Assembly: GCA_964574395.1 (NCBI GenBank)
Contig: CAZNNL010000047.1
Location: 1 to 14,024, forward strand
Source: JAXGQD01 sp964574395
GTDB lineage: Bacteria; Bacillota; Clostridia; Saccharofermentanales; Fastidiosipilaceae
Length of the DNA: 14,024 nucleotides
Direction of reading: 5' to 3'
Shown: in pieces, positions 6,830 to 13,205 of the stretch
Position numbering within the stretch: position 1 is the first letter of the stretch
Layout of the letters: each line of letters starts with the position of its first letter
Notes under the pieces: model-generated
Databases searched by the model: none
What the model was told of the DNA's origin: nothing
Seen by the model: only the letters and a program-made list of their open reading frames with translations
Program-made: the position numbers and the translations under genes

Positions 6830-8149
6830 CTATCTCTCCATCAACCAAATCGCACTGCTGTAGGGCGGTAGTTTGCTGCCGCCTCCAAAGTCATGTTTTA
6901 GCCCTGTAAGCAGGTCTTGTGCCTGGCCACAGCCCGCATCAAAATGTGCCACATATTCTTGCTCAGTGGCATTTATCGCTACCAGAATGCGTTGGTCTTC
7001 GAACTGCCTTTGGAAGATAAATTGACCGTTGGTGAGGACGATCGTTTGAAAATCTCCGTAGCATAGTGCTTTGGCATTTTTTCTAATTTCTGCAAGTTTG
7101 GAAATATGTGTTGTTAAGTCGTTCCATTCGGGATGGTGAAGTTGGGGGCGGAGTTCAGTGTCGGCTTCGTGACCCTGTTGTTTTTTGCCAGCAATACCCC
7201 ACTCGCTACCGTAATAAAGTGAAGGAATTCCAGGCATACCAAACATCAGTGTGTAAACCGCAGGAAGTTGCTGATGGTCTGAAAGTACGGAAGCAATGCG
7301 CGCGACATCGTGATTATCGACGAAATTCATGAGGTTAAGCCCGCGGTACAATGCCCAGGCCTCGTTACCGTTCTGACGTTGAATAGAGTGCGCAATCTCA
7401 AACATGTTCTTGCTGTTAAACGCCGAAAAGAGGCTTTTGTAACAGCCATAATTGGTCGCACTGTGCAGCATATGTTCGCTGACGATTTGACGATAATCGC
7501 CATGAATCATTTCACCCATCAGGAAGAAATCTTCGCGTTTATTTTGGCAAAACGACCTGAGCTGCGCCATAAAATCGCGATCCACCATGTAGGCCACATC
7601 CAAGCGCAGCCCGTCAATCTTAAACTCATCCATCCATTTTCCGACAGCCTCAAACAGATGATGGCGCAAATCATGGTTGTGTAAATTTAATTCCACCAGT
7701 TCTTCGTGGCCTTCCCAACCCTTGTACCAAAGTCCATCGTTGTAGCGATTGTTACCATCAAAATGGAGCTTGAACCAATCGCGGTAAGGCGAAGACTCGC
7801 GGTTTTTTAATACATCTTGAAAAGCCCAAAAACCACGCCCAACGTGATTAAAGACTCCATCGAGCATCACTTTAATACCAGCCTCGTGGAATTTTTCGAT
7901 GAGTGTGATTAAGTCATTGTTGTCGCCCAAACGTGGGTCTAGTTTATTAAAATCGCGTGTATCGTAACCGTGGCGGTCTGAATCGAACAATGGATTAAAA
8001 AACACACAATCTACATGCAGTTTTTGGAGATGCGGAATCCAGTCTTGGAGCTTAATGAGCCTGTGCTCAAGCTGCTCGTCATTTTCAGCAGGTGCACCAC
8101 AAAGACCTAAAGGATAAATCTGATAAAAAAGCGCTTCGTCAAACCACAT
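6830..8149 (-). CDS. GH13 alpha-amylase family glycosidase, cytoplasmic
   Basis: This is a retaining alpha-glucan hydrolase of 439 aa. The conserved GH13 regions are present: I DGVFNH (97-102), II GLRLDVAY with nucleophile D184, III GEMIHGDY with acid/base E213, and IV FVDNHD with D281. A family-typical C-terminal beta domain ends in LPPYSSAIW. There is no signal peptide, so it is intracellular. It lacks the N-terminal starch-binding domain of most cyclomaltodextrinases and starts directly at the barrel (ALFYQIYPLG). Maltooligosaccharide or related alpha-glucoside hydrolysis is likely; exact specificity is not readable. The ATG has a strong CGGAGG ribosome binding site at 8162-8157, which lies in one arm of a perfect inverted repeat. 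A terminator upstream separates it from the transporter genes on the same strand, so it should have its own promoter. Confidence 0.9.
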   Translation of the reverse strand: MWFDEALFYQIYPLGLCGAPAENDEQLEHRLIKLQDWIPHLQKLHVDCVFFNPLFDSDRHGYDTRDFNKLDPRLGDNNDLITLIEKFHEAGIKVMLDGVFNHVGRGFWAFQDVLKNRESSPYRDWFKLHFDGNNRYNDGLWYKGWEGHEELVELNLHNHDLRHHLFEAVGKWMDEFKIDGLRLDVAYMVDRDFMAQLRSFCQNKREDFFLMGEMIHGDYRQIVSEHMLHSATNYGCYKSLFSAFNSKNMFEIAHSIQRQNGNEAWALYRGLNLMNFVDNHDVARIASVLSDHQQLPAVYTLMFGMPGIPSLYYGSEWGIAGKKQQGHEADTELRPQLHHPEWNDLTTHISKLAEIRKNAKALCYGDFQTIVLTNGQFIFQRQFEDQRILVAINATEQEYVAHFDAGCGQAQDLLTGLKHDFGGGSKLPPYSSAIWLMER

Positions 8150-8150
8150 A

Positions 8151-8203
8151 ATAATACCTCCGCTATAGCCTAGTAAAAAGATAACATTAATCGGAGGTAT
8201 TAT
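8151..8203 (-). promoter_or_regulatory. Inverted repeat that could mask the GH13 ribosome binding site
   Basis: ATAATACCTCCG at 8151-8162 and CGGAGGTATTAT at 8192-8203 are perfect 12-bp inverted repeats separated by 29 nt. On the minus strand the gene-proximal arm is the Shine-Dalgarno of the GH13 gene, one base before the ATG, and the distal arm carries the matching anti-Shine-Dalgarno CCTCC. If the transcript starts upstream of 8203, the RNA would fold into a 12-bp stem hiding the ribosome binding site. Alternatively the arms may be paired DNA operators, with centres 41 bp apart. The repeat is seen directly; the regulation is inferred. Confidence 0.55.
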
Positions 8204-8300
8204 CTAATTTTGTTGGTTGGTGGGGGGCGGACAGTCTCGAGCAAAACACCGTTTCTTCAACGCATTTCATCAAAGCAACAGAAATGTGGAGCATAAACAT

Positions 8301-8331
8301 AAAAACGCAACACGGGGTAAGCGTGTTGCGT
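8301..8331 (-). terminator. Rho-independent terminator of the sugar transporter operon
   Basis: A perfect 10-bp stem, ACGCAACACG at 8305-8314 and CGTGTTGCGT at 8322-8331, has a 7-nt loop. Read on the minus strand it is followed by TTTTTATG (the five A residues at 8301-8305 on the plus strand). It lies 39 nt after the stop codon of the last permease gene. It should end the transporter transcript before the GH13 gene. Confidence 0.85.
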
Positions 8332-8369
8332 CAGAGTTGTGTCCCTATACGAAACTTAACAACTGTAAA

Positions 8370-9251
8370 TTAACCTTTTACACCGCCTCCGGTGACACCC
8401 TGAATGATGCGTTCCGAAAGGAAGATGTAGAGTACAAAAGTAGGTAAGAAGACGATGATAACGGATGCGAACATGCCCGCCCAGTTACCCGTGTATTTCA
8501 TGGAGTTGATCATGGAGTACAGACCGACCGCTACAGGCCTGACGTTATCAGAGCTTGCAAAGATTAAGGACATGAAGTACTCGTTCCAAATGTTGATGAA
8601 GTTAAAAATACTGACTGTTACGATTCCAGGTTGCGCGAGCGGCAACATGATCTGCCAGAATGTTTTGGTAGGCGAGCATCCGTCAACCGCAGCAGCTTCT
8701 TCAAACGAACGCGAGAGGTTAGAGAAGAAGGTGAGCAAGAAGATTACCGTATAGGGAATGTTAATGCCAACATATAAGATAATCATCAAGAGTCGAATGC
8801 TGAGCTCTTGTCTGAGGAAGCCCAAGGTTGTGACGACGCTAAATAATGGCAAAATCAACATAGCCACCGGAACCCCCATGGCTCCGACAAAACTACTTTG
8901 AATAGGTCTGTTACCAAAGAACTTAAAGCGCGACAAGACGTAAGCCGCTGGTGCACAGATGAGGATTAGCAGCGCTGTGCTGATGGAGGCGTAGCCGAGG
9001 GAGTTGGCGAAGATGGTGGAAACGTTTTGAGAGTTCCAGGCTTTGGTGTAGTTTTCGAAGTGGAGGCCTGTGGGGAATTGGAGGGTTTTGCCATTAAAAA
9101 TATCTTTCGTTGTAGAAAGAGACGCGGCTAAGACCCAACCTAAAAGCACAAAAGTAAAGAGTACCCAAATCACCAGGATAATATAACCAGGCATCAAGCG
9201 CAGCTCTTTATGCCAATTAATGCGTCCAATTTTTGATTTATTCGTGTTCAT
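8370..9251 (-). CDS. CUT1 sugar ABC transporter permease, MalG-like
   Basis: This is a cytoplasmic-membrane permease of 293 aa in the carbohydrate-uptake (CUT1) ABC family. About six hydrophobic spans are visible, starting at residues 21-43. The EAA loop that docks the ATPase is at 184-204 (EEAAAVDG, then FWQIMLPLAQPG), and the C-terminus RIIQGVTGGGVKG is typical of MalG-type subunits. The ATG has a GGGGGA ribosome binding site within the 12-nt gap after the preceding permease, so the two are co-translated. It is the last gene of the binding protein-permease-permease operon and is followed by a strong terminator. The substrate cannot be read; the nearby GH13 enzyme suggests oligosaccharide. 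Confidence 0.93.
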   Translation of the reverse strand: MNTNKSKIGRINWHKELRLMPGYIILVIWVLFTFVLLGWVLAASLSTTKDIFNGKTLQFPTGLHFENYTKAWNSQNVSTIFANSLGYASISTALLILICAPAAYVLSRFKFFGNRPIQSSFVGAMGVPVAMLILPLFSVVTTLGFLRQELSIRLLMIILYVGINIPYTVIFLLTFFSNLSRSFEEAAAVDGCSPTKTFWQIMLPLAQPGIVTVSIFNFINIWNEYFMSLIFASSDNVRPVAVGLYSMINSMKYTGNWAGMFASVIIVFLPTFVLYIFLSERIIQGVTGGGVKG

Positions 9252-9263
9252 TTTTTGTCCCCC

Positions 9264-10169
9264 TTACATTTCCAAGTTGTCCTCTTTGAGGACACGATTC
9301 GTGATAAAGAAGACGAGCACAACAATAACGGCGAGAATGACACCGATAGCGGCGCCAAGTCCGGCATTTCTGTCCGTAACGACGTTACCTGAGCCGAAGG
9401 TTTGCATATATAAATAGACAAGCGGTGTAATGGTCGACTTATCGGCCGTAACAGTCGAGAAGAGTTGTGACCAAACAAAGAAACCTACGCTAGTAATGCT
9501 CCACATAGTGATGTTGGTGCGTAAAACACCACGGCATAAGGGCCATGTAATATGCATAAACTGGCGTACCTGCCCCGCTCCGTCAATGGTCGATGCTTCA
9601 AAATAGTCGGCGGGAATCTTCTCGATACCACTCGAGAAAATCAGCATGTGATACCCAACCATGCCAAAGCAGTAGGCAATCAACATGGCAGTAAACTTGT
9701 AGTTTGGACTAGTCCAATTTATTTTAGCTAGCTCGGTAGCACCAATCGTTTCAAAGAAGGACTTTACAAGTCCAAAGCGTGGATTATAAACATATTGAAT
9801 CCACATAGTAGCAAGCGCTACTGCACTGACGATGTTGGGCATATAGATAATTGCACGAAAGGCTTTTTTAAAGCGAATGCCACTATTAAGAATCACGGCA
9901 AAAAGCATACCCAGCGTCATGACAATCAAGCCACCTATAGCCCAAATTTTCAGGAGATTCATAAGGGCGGAACCAAAGATTTGGGTATTTAGCAAGGTCG
10001 TATAGTTAGAGAAGCCGACAAACTCCCAATCCGCAATAGCTCCCGTCATGTTCTCAACTTTAAATAGGCTCATGGCGAGTGTGCGAATAATGGGGTAAAT
10101 AAAAATAGCGCAAAAGAATAGTACTGCCGGCGCCAAGAATAAGACAATCATTGATTTACTTTTTTTCAA
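9264..10169 (-). CDS. CUT1 sugar ABC transporter permease, MalF-like
   Basis: This is the partner permease of the MalG-like protein, 301 aa with about six membrane spans (the first at residues 7-27). The EAA loop is at 191-210 (EASTIDGAG, then FMHITWPLC). The start codon is TTG at 10169-10167: a strong AAGGGGG ribosome binding site lies about 8 nt upstream, and the MKKSKS N-terminus fits the family. The next in-frame ATG, six codons on, has no comparable site. A hairpin with T-tract in the 101-nt gap after the binding-protein gene probably lowers expression of this gene relative to it. Confidence 0.92.
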   Translation of the reverse strand: MKKSKSMIVLFLAPAVLFFCAIFIYPIIRTLAMSLFKVENMTGAIADWEFVGFSNYTTLLNTQIFGSALMNLLKIWAIGGLIVMTLGMLFAVILNSGIRFKKAFRAIIYMPNIVSAVALATMWIQYVYNPRFGLVKSFFETIGATELAKINWTSPNYKFTAMLIAYCFGMVGYHMLIFSSGIEKIPADYFEASTIDGAGQVRQFMHITWPLCRGVLRTNITMWSITSVGFFVWSQLFSTVTADKSTITPLVYLYMQTFGSGNVVTDRNAGLGAAIGVILAVIVVLVFFITNRVLKEDNLEM

Positions 10170-10216
10170 ACAAATGGCCCCCTTACGTCTGTATCATTCT
10201 AAGAATGTGATAATAG

Positions 10217-10245
10217 AAAAAGCGCCAGCGCAGCTGCGCTGACGC
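10217..10245 (-). terminator. Hairpin with T-tract between binding-protein and permease genes
   Basis: CAGCGCAGCTGCGCTG at 10226-10241 is a perfect 16-nt palindrome, extended to 10222-10245 with a single mismatch (10225/10242). On the minus strand it is followed by TTTTT (10221-10217). It lies in the 101-nt gap inside the transporter operon, 25 nt after the binding-protein stop codon. Such an element can act as a partial terminator and as a 3' stabiliser, giving more binding protein than permease, as known for other binding-protein operons. Read-through is needed because the permeases have no clear promoter of their own. Confidence 0.7.
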
Positions 10246-10270
10246 CATCTCGTCAAGTTATTAGTGTAAT

Positions 10271-11602
10271 TTAGTTGCCTGCTGCATCCATAGCTGCGAC
10301 GAAATCATCTGCAGTCATGCTGCCAGTCAGTAACTGGATAAAGTTGTCTTTGAGCGCTGGAGTGACGTTATTGTTGGATTCAGCTCCGCCTGCCCATGTG
10401 TAACGTGTGCTTAGGCTTTCTAAGACAGGTTTAACCTCTGCGAGTTGTGCTGGCCATTCGGTATTGGTAGAGTCGGCAGGTATGCCTAAAGTGCCTTGGG
10501 AGAGCTTTAAGTCCCACTCACCTTTAGTAAGGTAGGTAATCAGGTCGAAAGCTTCCTTAGAAACAGTTGATTTAGCGTTGATACCGAAAACTTGTGCACC
10601 AAAGTTGGAGGCTTCTACGCCATCTTTACCGCCATCGACTGCAGGATAGCTGAAGCAGCCCCATTTGTAATCGTCGCCAGTGATTTCTCTAACTTCGTTA
10701 GGCAACCATGAACCATTGAGATACATAGCTACTTCACCAAGTGCGAATTCGCCGTTTTGATTGCTGGGCCAAGCGGCGCCTGCATTAGCGGAAACATAAC
10801 CTTTAGCTACGAGATCTGCGAAATCAGCAGCAGTCTTGGTTGCGATGTCGTTTTCAGACCATTTACCAGAGTTAACGAGGTCAACGACCCCAGCTTCACC
10901 GCCATAGCGGGCAAGGTGATAACCAACTAATGCTGTAGCATAAGCGTCATCAACGGTCAGAGGTACATAACCAGCTGTTTTGATTTTTTCGCAAGCATCG
11001 AGAAATTCTGCCCATGTTTTGGGAACGGCGGTAACGCCGGCTGCATCAAAAATTTCTTTGTTGTAGAACATGGCAAAAACGTTGGGTTGATAAGGAATGC
11101 TCATCAAACTTCCGCCAGCGGCTACACGACAGGCATCAAGCAATGCTGCGTTAGCAGTTGCTTCATAGCCATTGCCCTTAGCTAGTTCTTCTAGATCTAA
11201 CAAGTAAGGTTTAAAGGTGTTATTTACACGGTCGATATCTTCATCAAATATGTCAATAACGGTGCCAGCGTCGAGTGCAGGTTGGAGACCTTCACGGATA
11301 CCGGTACGGCCTTTAAATTCAACTGTTACAGGAATGCCAGTTTCAGCTGTAAATGCATCAATGGCTTCTTTAATGACTTGACCTTGGGGCTCTGTGGATT
11401 CCCACATGGACCAATAAACAACGGTGCCAGCAGCAGGTGCCTCGCCTTCAGCGGCAGGGGTTGTTTCAGCAGCAGCGGCTGTTGTTTCTGCAGCTTTTGT
11501 CGTTTCACCAGCGGCGGTCGTAGCAGCACCGCCACAGCTGACGAGTGTCATGACTGATGCAAGCAACGCAGCAATGACTAGGCTTAATTTTGACTTCTTC
11601 AT
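10271..11602 (-). CDS. Sugar ABC transporter substrate-binding lipoprotein (family 1)
   Basis: This is an extracellular, membrane-anchored binding protein of a CUT1 sugar importer, 443 aa. The signal peptide MKKSKLSLVIAALLASVM leads to a lipobox L20-V21-S22-C23, with C23 the likely lipidated residue. Residues 24-59 are a low-complexity Ala/Thr/Glu linker with repeated ETT-AA units, probably a wall-spanning tether. The mature domain starts at VVYWSMWES and carries the family-1 layout (VTVEFKGR, VFAMFYNKEIFDAAG, WAEFLDACEKI, GEVAMYLNGSW). The ATG has GGAGG at 11614-11610. It is the first gene of the operon and is divergent from purA. No ATPase gene accompanies it, so a shared MsmK/MalK-type protein is presumed. 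The specific ligand is unknown. Confidence 0.93.
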   Translation of the reverse strand: MKKSKLSLVIAALLASVMTLVSCGGAATTAAGETTKAAETTAAAAETTPAAEGEAPAAGTVVYWSMWESTEPQGQVIKEAIDAFTAETGIPVTVEFKGRTGIREGLQPALDAGTVIDIFDEDIDRVNNTFKPYLLDLEELAKGNGYEATANAALLDACRVAAGGSLMSIPYQPNVFAMFYNKEIFDAAGVTAVPKTWAEFLDACEKIKTAGYVPLTVDDAYATALVGYHLARYGGEAGVVDLVNSGKWSENDIATKTAADFADLVAKGYVSANAGAAWPSNQNGEFALGEVAMYLNGSWLPNEVREITGDDYKWGCFSYPAVDGGKDGVEASNFGAQVFGINAKSTVSKEAFDLITYLTKGEWDLKLSQGTLGIPADSTNTEWPAQLAEVKPVLESLSTRYTWAGGAESNNNVTPALKDNFIQLLTGSMTADDFVAAMDAAGN

Positions 11603-11754
11603 TAAATATCCTCCACATAATTTAGATGTCTAGTTAATCTATAAGTTGTCAGAAAATTTGCCTTTTAGACTCACTTACTTAACTTGTTGTTAATTCTACA
11701 TTAAATAGTTATTGAAACCTATATCATTTATACATAGAAAGTATTAAAAATCTT

Positions 11755-11766
11755 CACAAATTTGTG
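11755..11766. promoter_or_regulatory. Perfect 12-bp palindrome in the divergent control region
   Basis: CACAAATTTGTG lies in the 273-nt AT-rich region between the binding-protein gene and purA, about 153 nt upstream of the former and 43 nt upstream of the purA -35 box. It resembles an operator for a dimeric repressor or activator. I could not find a consensus cre (CcpA) site here. I also could not fix the minus-strand promoter: several AT-rich -10-like boxes are present, none with a convincing -35. Confidence 0.4.
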
Positions 11767-11810
11767 TTTATTGCATTATTTATGCGAAAAAGGTAGTACG
11801 TGATAGGGTT

Positions 11811-11839
11811 TTGCCAAGAGTATGCCAATGCCCTATAAT
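11811..11839 (+). promoter_or_regulatory. Sigma-A promoter of purA
   Basis: TTGCCA (5 of 6 to TTGACA) at 11811-11816 and a perfect TATAAT at 11834-11839 are separated by 17 bp. Transcription would start near 11846, about 30 nt before the purA ATG. The AAGGAG ribosome binding site at 11863-11868 follows. This leaves no room for a purine riboswitch after the start site. The -35 box sits within TTTTGCCA, a word over-represented in this window. Confidence 0.8.
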
Positions 11840-11875
11840 TCTTGTCATGGAATCTGATTGATAAGGAGCCAAAAC

Positions 11876-13153
11876 ATGGGAACTTTAGCTGTTGTAGGTA
11901 TTAACTGGGGTGATGAAGGAAAAGGCCGTATGGTTGACCTCGTCGCACAAGATTTTGATTACGTTGTGCGCTACCAAGGTGGTAATAATGCGGGTCATAC
12001 TGTTATTAATGAGTACGGAAAATTTATTCTGAACCTTTTGCCATCGGGTGTTTTTAATGCCAATGTCATTAATATACTCGGAAATGGCATGGTGATTGAT
12101 ATCGAACACCTTGTCGAGGAGCGCCAACGCATGTTGGATGCGGGCTTTAATCTTGATCCTGCTCACTTGATGATTTCTGACCGGGCGATCATTTGTTTTC
12201 CTTTCCATCGCGCGCAAGACGAGCTTCAAGAAGTCTATTTGGGTGGAAAAAAGTTCGGCTCCACGAAACGCGGTATCGGCCCTGTTTATGGTGACAAATA
12301 CCTGAAGAAGGGCATCCAAATTGGTGAGCTGCTCTACAATCCTGAACGTTTGAAAGAACGCCTTTTTGAGCTGGTCGACTGGAAGAATCTCACTTTGACC
12401 AATGTTTATGGCGGTGAGGCATTCGATAAAGAAGAGATGTGGCAATGGCTGGAGCGTTATGGCAAGGTCTTAAAGCCCTTTATCCGTGACACGGGTATTG
12501 TTCTACGTGAAGCCTATAAGACTGACAAAAAGATTATGTTCGAAGCCCAACTTGGCGCTCTCCGTGACATAGACTACGGAATCTACCCCTACACATCCTC
12601 ATCGACGCCGTTAGCTGCCTACGCTCCTCTTGGCTGCGGAGCTCCCTCACTAAAAGTAGATAAAGTGCTTGGCATTATGAAAGCTTACTCTAGCTGTGTT
12701 GGCGAAGGTCCTTTCGTTGTAGAAATGTTTGGCGAAGAAGCGACACAACTACGCGAAGCCGGTGGAGAATTCGGCGCAGCGACTGGGCGCCCCAGACGCG
12801 TCGGTGGCTTTGATGTCGTTGCCTCTCGCTATGGCGTTGCCGTCCAAGGTGCAACAGAACTAGCGTTCACCAAGTTAGATATACTTTCCTCTTTAAAAGA
12901 AATACCTGTTTGCGTGTACTACGAAATCGACGGTCAGCGTGTGGATGATTTCCCTTTCCCAAGCGCTTTAGACTTGGCTAAACCGGTCATTGAATACTGG
13001 CCCGGTTGGAATACGGCTATCGATCACATACGAAAGTTTGAGGATTTGCCCCAAACAGCACAAGACTATGTGCTTAAAATCGAAGCATTGATGGATTGCC
13101 CCATTACCTATGTTTCAGTAGGACCTGACAGGGATGCGATTATTAGGCGATAG
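11876..13153 (+). CDS. purA: PurA, adenylosuccinate synthetase
   Basis: This cytosolic GTP-dependent enzyme joins IMP and aspartate in the first step to AMP. The 425-aa product has WGDEGKG with D13 and K16, and NAGHT with H41, at the same numbers as the catalytic residues in E. coli PurA. KRGIGP (131-136), DIDYGIYPYTSSS (231-243), ATGRPRR (302-308) and FTKLDIL (331-337) follow. The retained D13 argues against a phage PurZ-type enzyme. Several sites differ from E. coli: KK at 144-145 where E. coli has RR (including R143), and FEAQLGALRD instead of FEGAQGTLLD. The NWGDEGKGRMVDL start resembles a clostridial subgroup. The ATG at 11876 is chosen over an upstream in-frame ATT because of AAGGAG 7 nt before it and the family N-terminus. 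Confidence 0.95.
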   Translation: MGTLAVVGINWGDEGKGRMVDLVAQDFDYVVRYQGGNNAGHTVINEYGKFILNLLPSGVFNANVINILGNGMVIDIEHLVEERQRMLDAGFNLDPAHLMISDRAIICFPFHRAQDELQEVYLGGKKFGSTKRGIGPVYGDKYLKKGIQIGELLYNPERLKERLFELVDWKNLTLTNVYGGEAFDKEEMWQWLERYGKVLKPFIRDTGIVLREAYKTDKKIMFEAQLGALRDIDYGIYPYTSSSTPLAAYAPLGCGAPSLKVDKVLGIMKAYSSCVGEGPFVVEMFGEEATQLREAGGEFGAATGRPRRVGGFDVVASRYGVAVQGATELAFTKLDILSSLKEIPVCVYYEIDGQRVDDFPFPSALDLAKPVIEYWPGWNTAIDHIRKFEDLPQTAQDYVLKIEALMDCPITYVSVGPDRDAIIRR

Positions 13154-13205
13154 ATAGTTGCTTTGACAGTTTTCTTTTAGCTTACAAAAATAGAGGTATT
13201 GACCT

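Noticed and set aside
6864..6883. Stem-loop GGCGGTAG/CTGCCGCC just after the convergent stops, as a kinase terminator
   Set aside because: It has no T-tract on either strand and lies in the GH13 coding sequence for the conserved LPPYSS region, so coding constraint explains it.
8210..8447. Plus-strand small ORFs starting at TTG codons near 8210-8217
   Set aside because: The apparent GGAGG upstream is only the inverted copy of the GH13 ribosome binding site. The frame at 8210 is about 28 codons, and the one at 8217 runs through the terminator and into the permease gene antisense.
11885..12445. 186-codon minus-strand ORF inside purA
   Set aside because: It is antisense to well-conserved PurA sequence, has no ribosome binding site and its translation resembles no known protein.
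11876..13153. PurA as a PurZ-type enzyme for 2-aminoadenine genomes
   Set aside because: The catalytic aspartate D13 characteristic of PurA is present, and there are no phage genes nearby.
13163..13191. Promoter with TTGACA at 13163-13168 for the DUF1576 gene
   Set aside because: The -35 is perfect, but no acceptable -10 lies 16-18 bp downstream and the start site would fall in the ribosome binding site.
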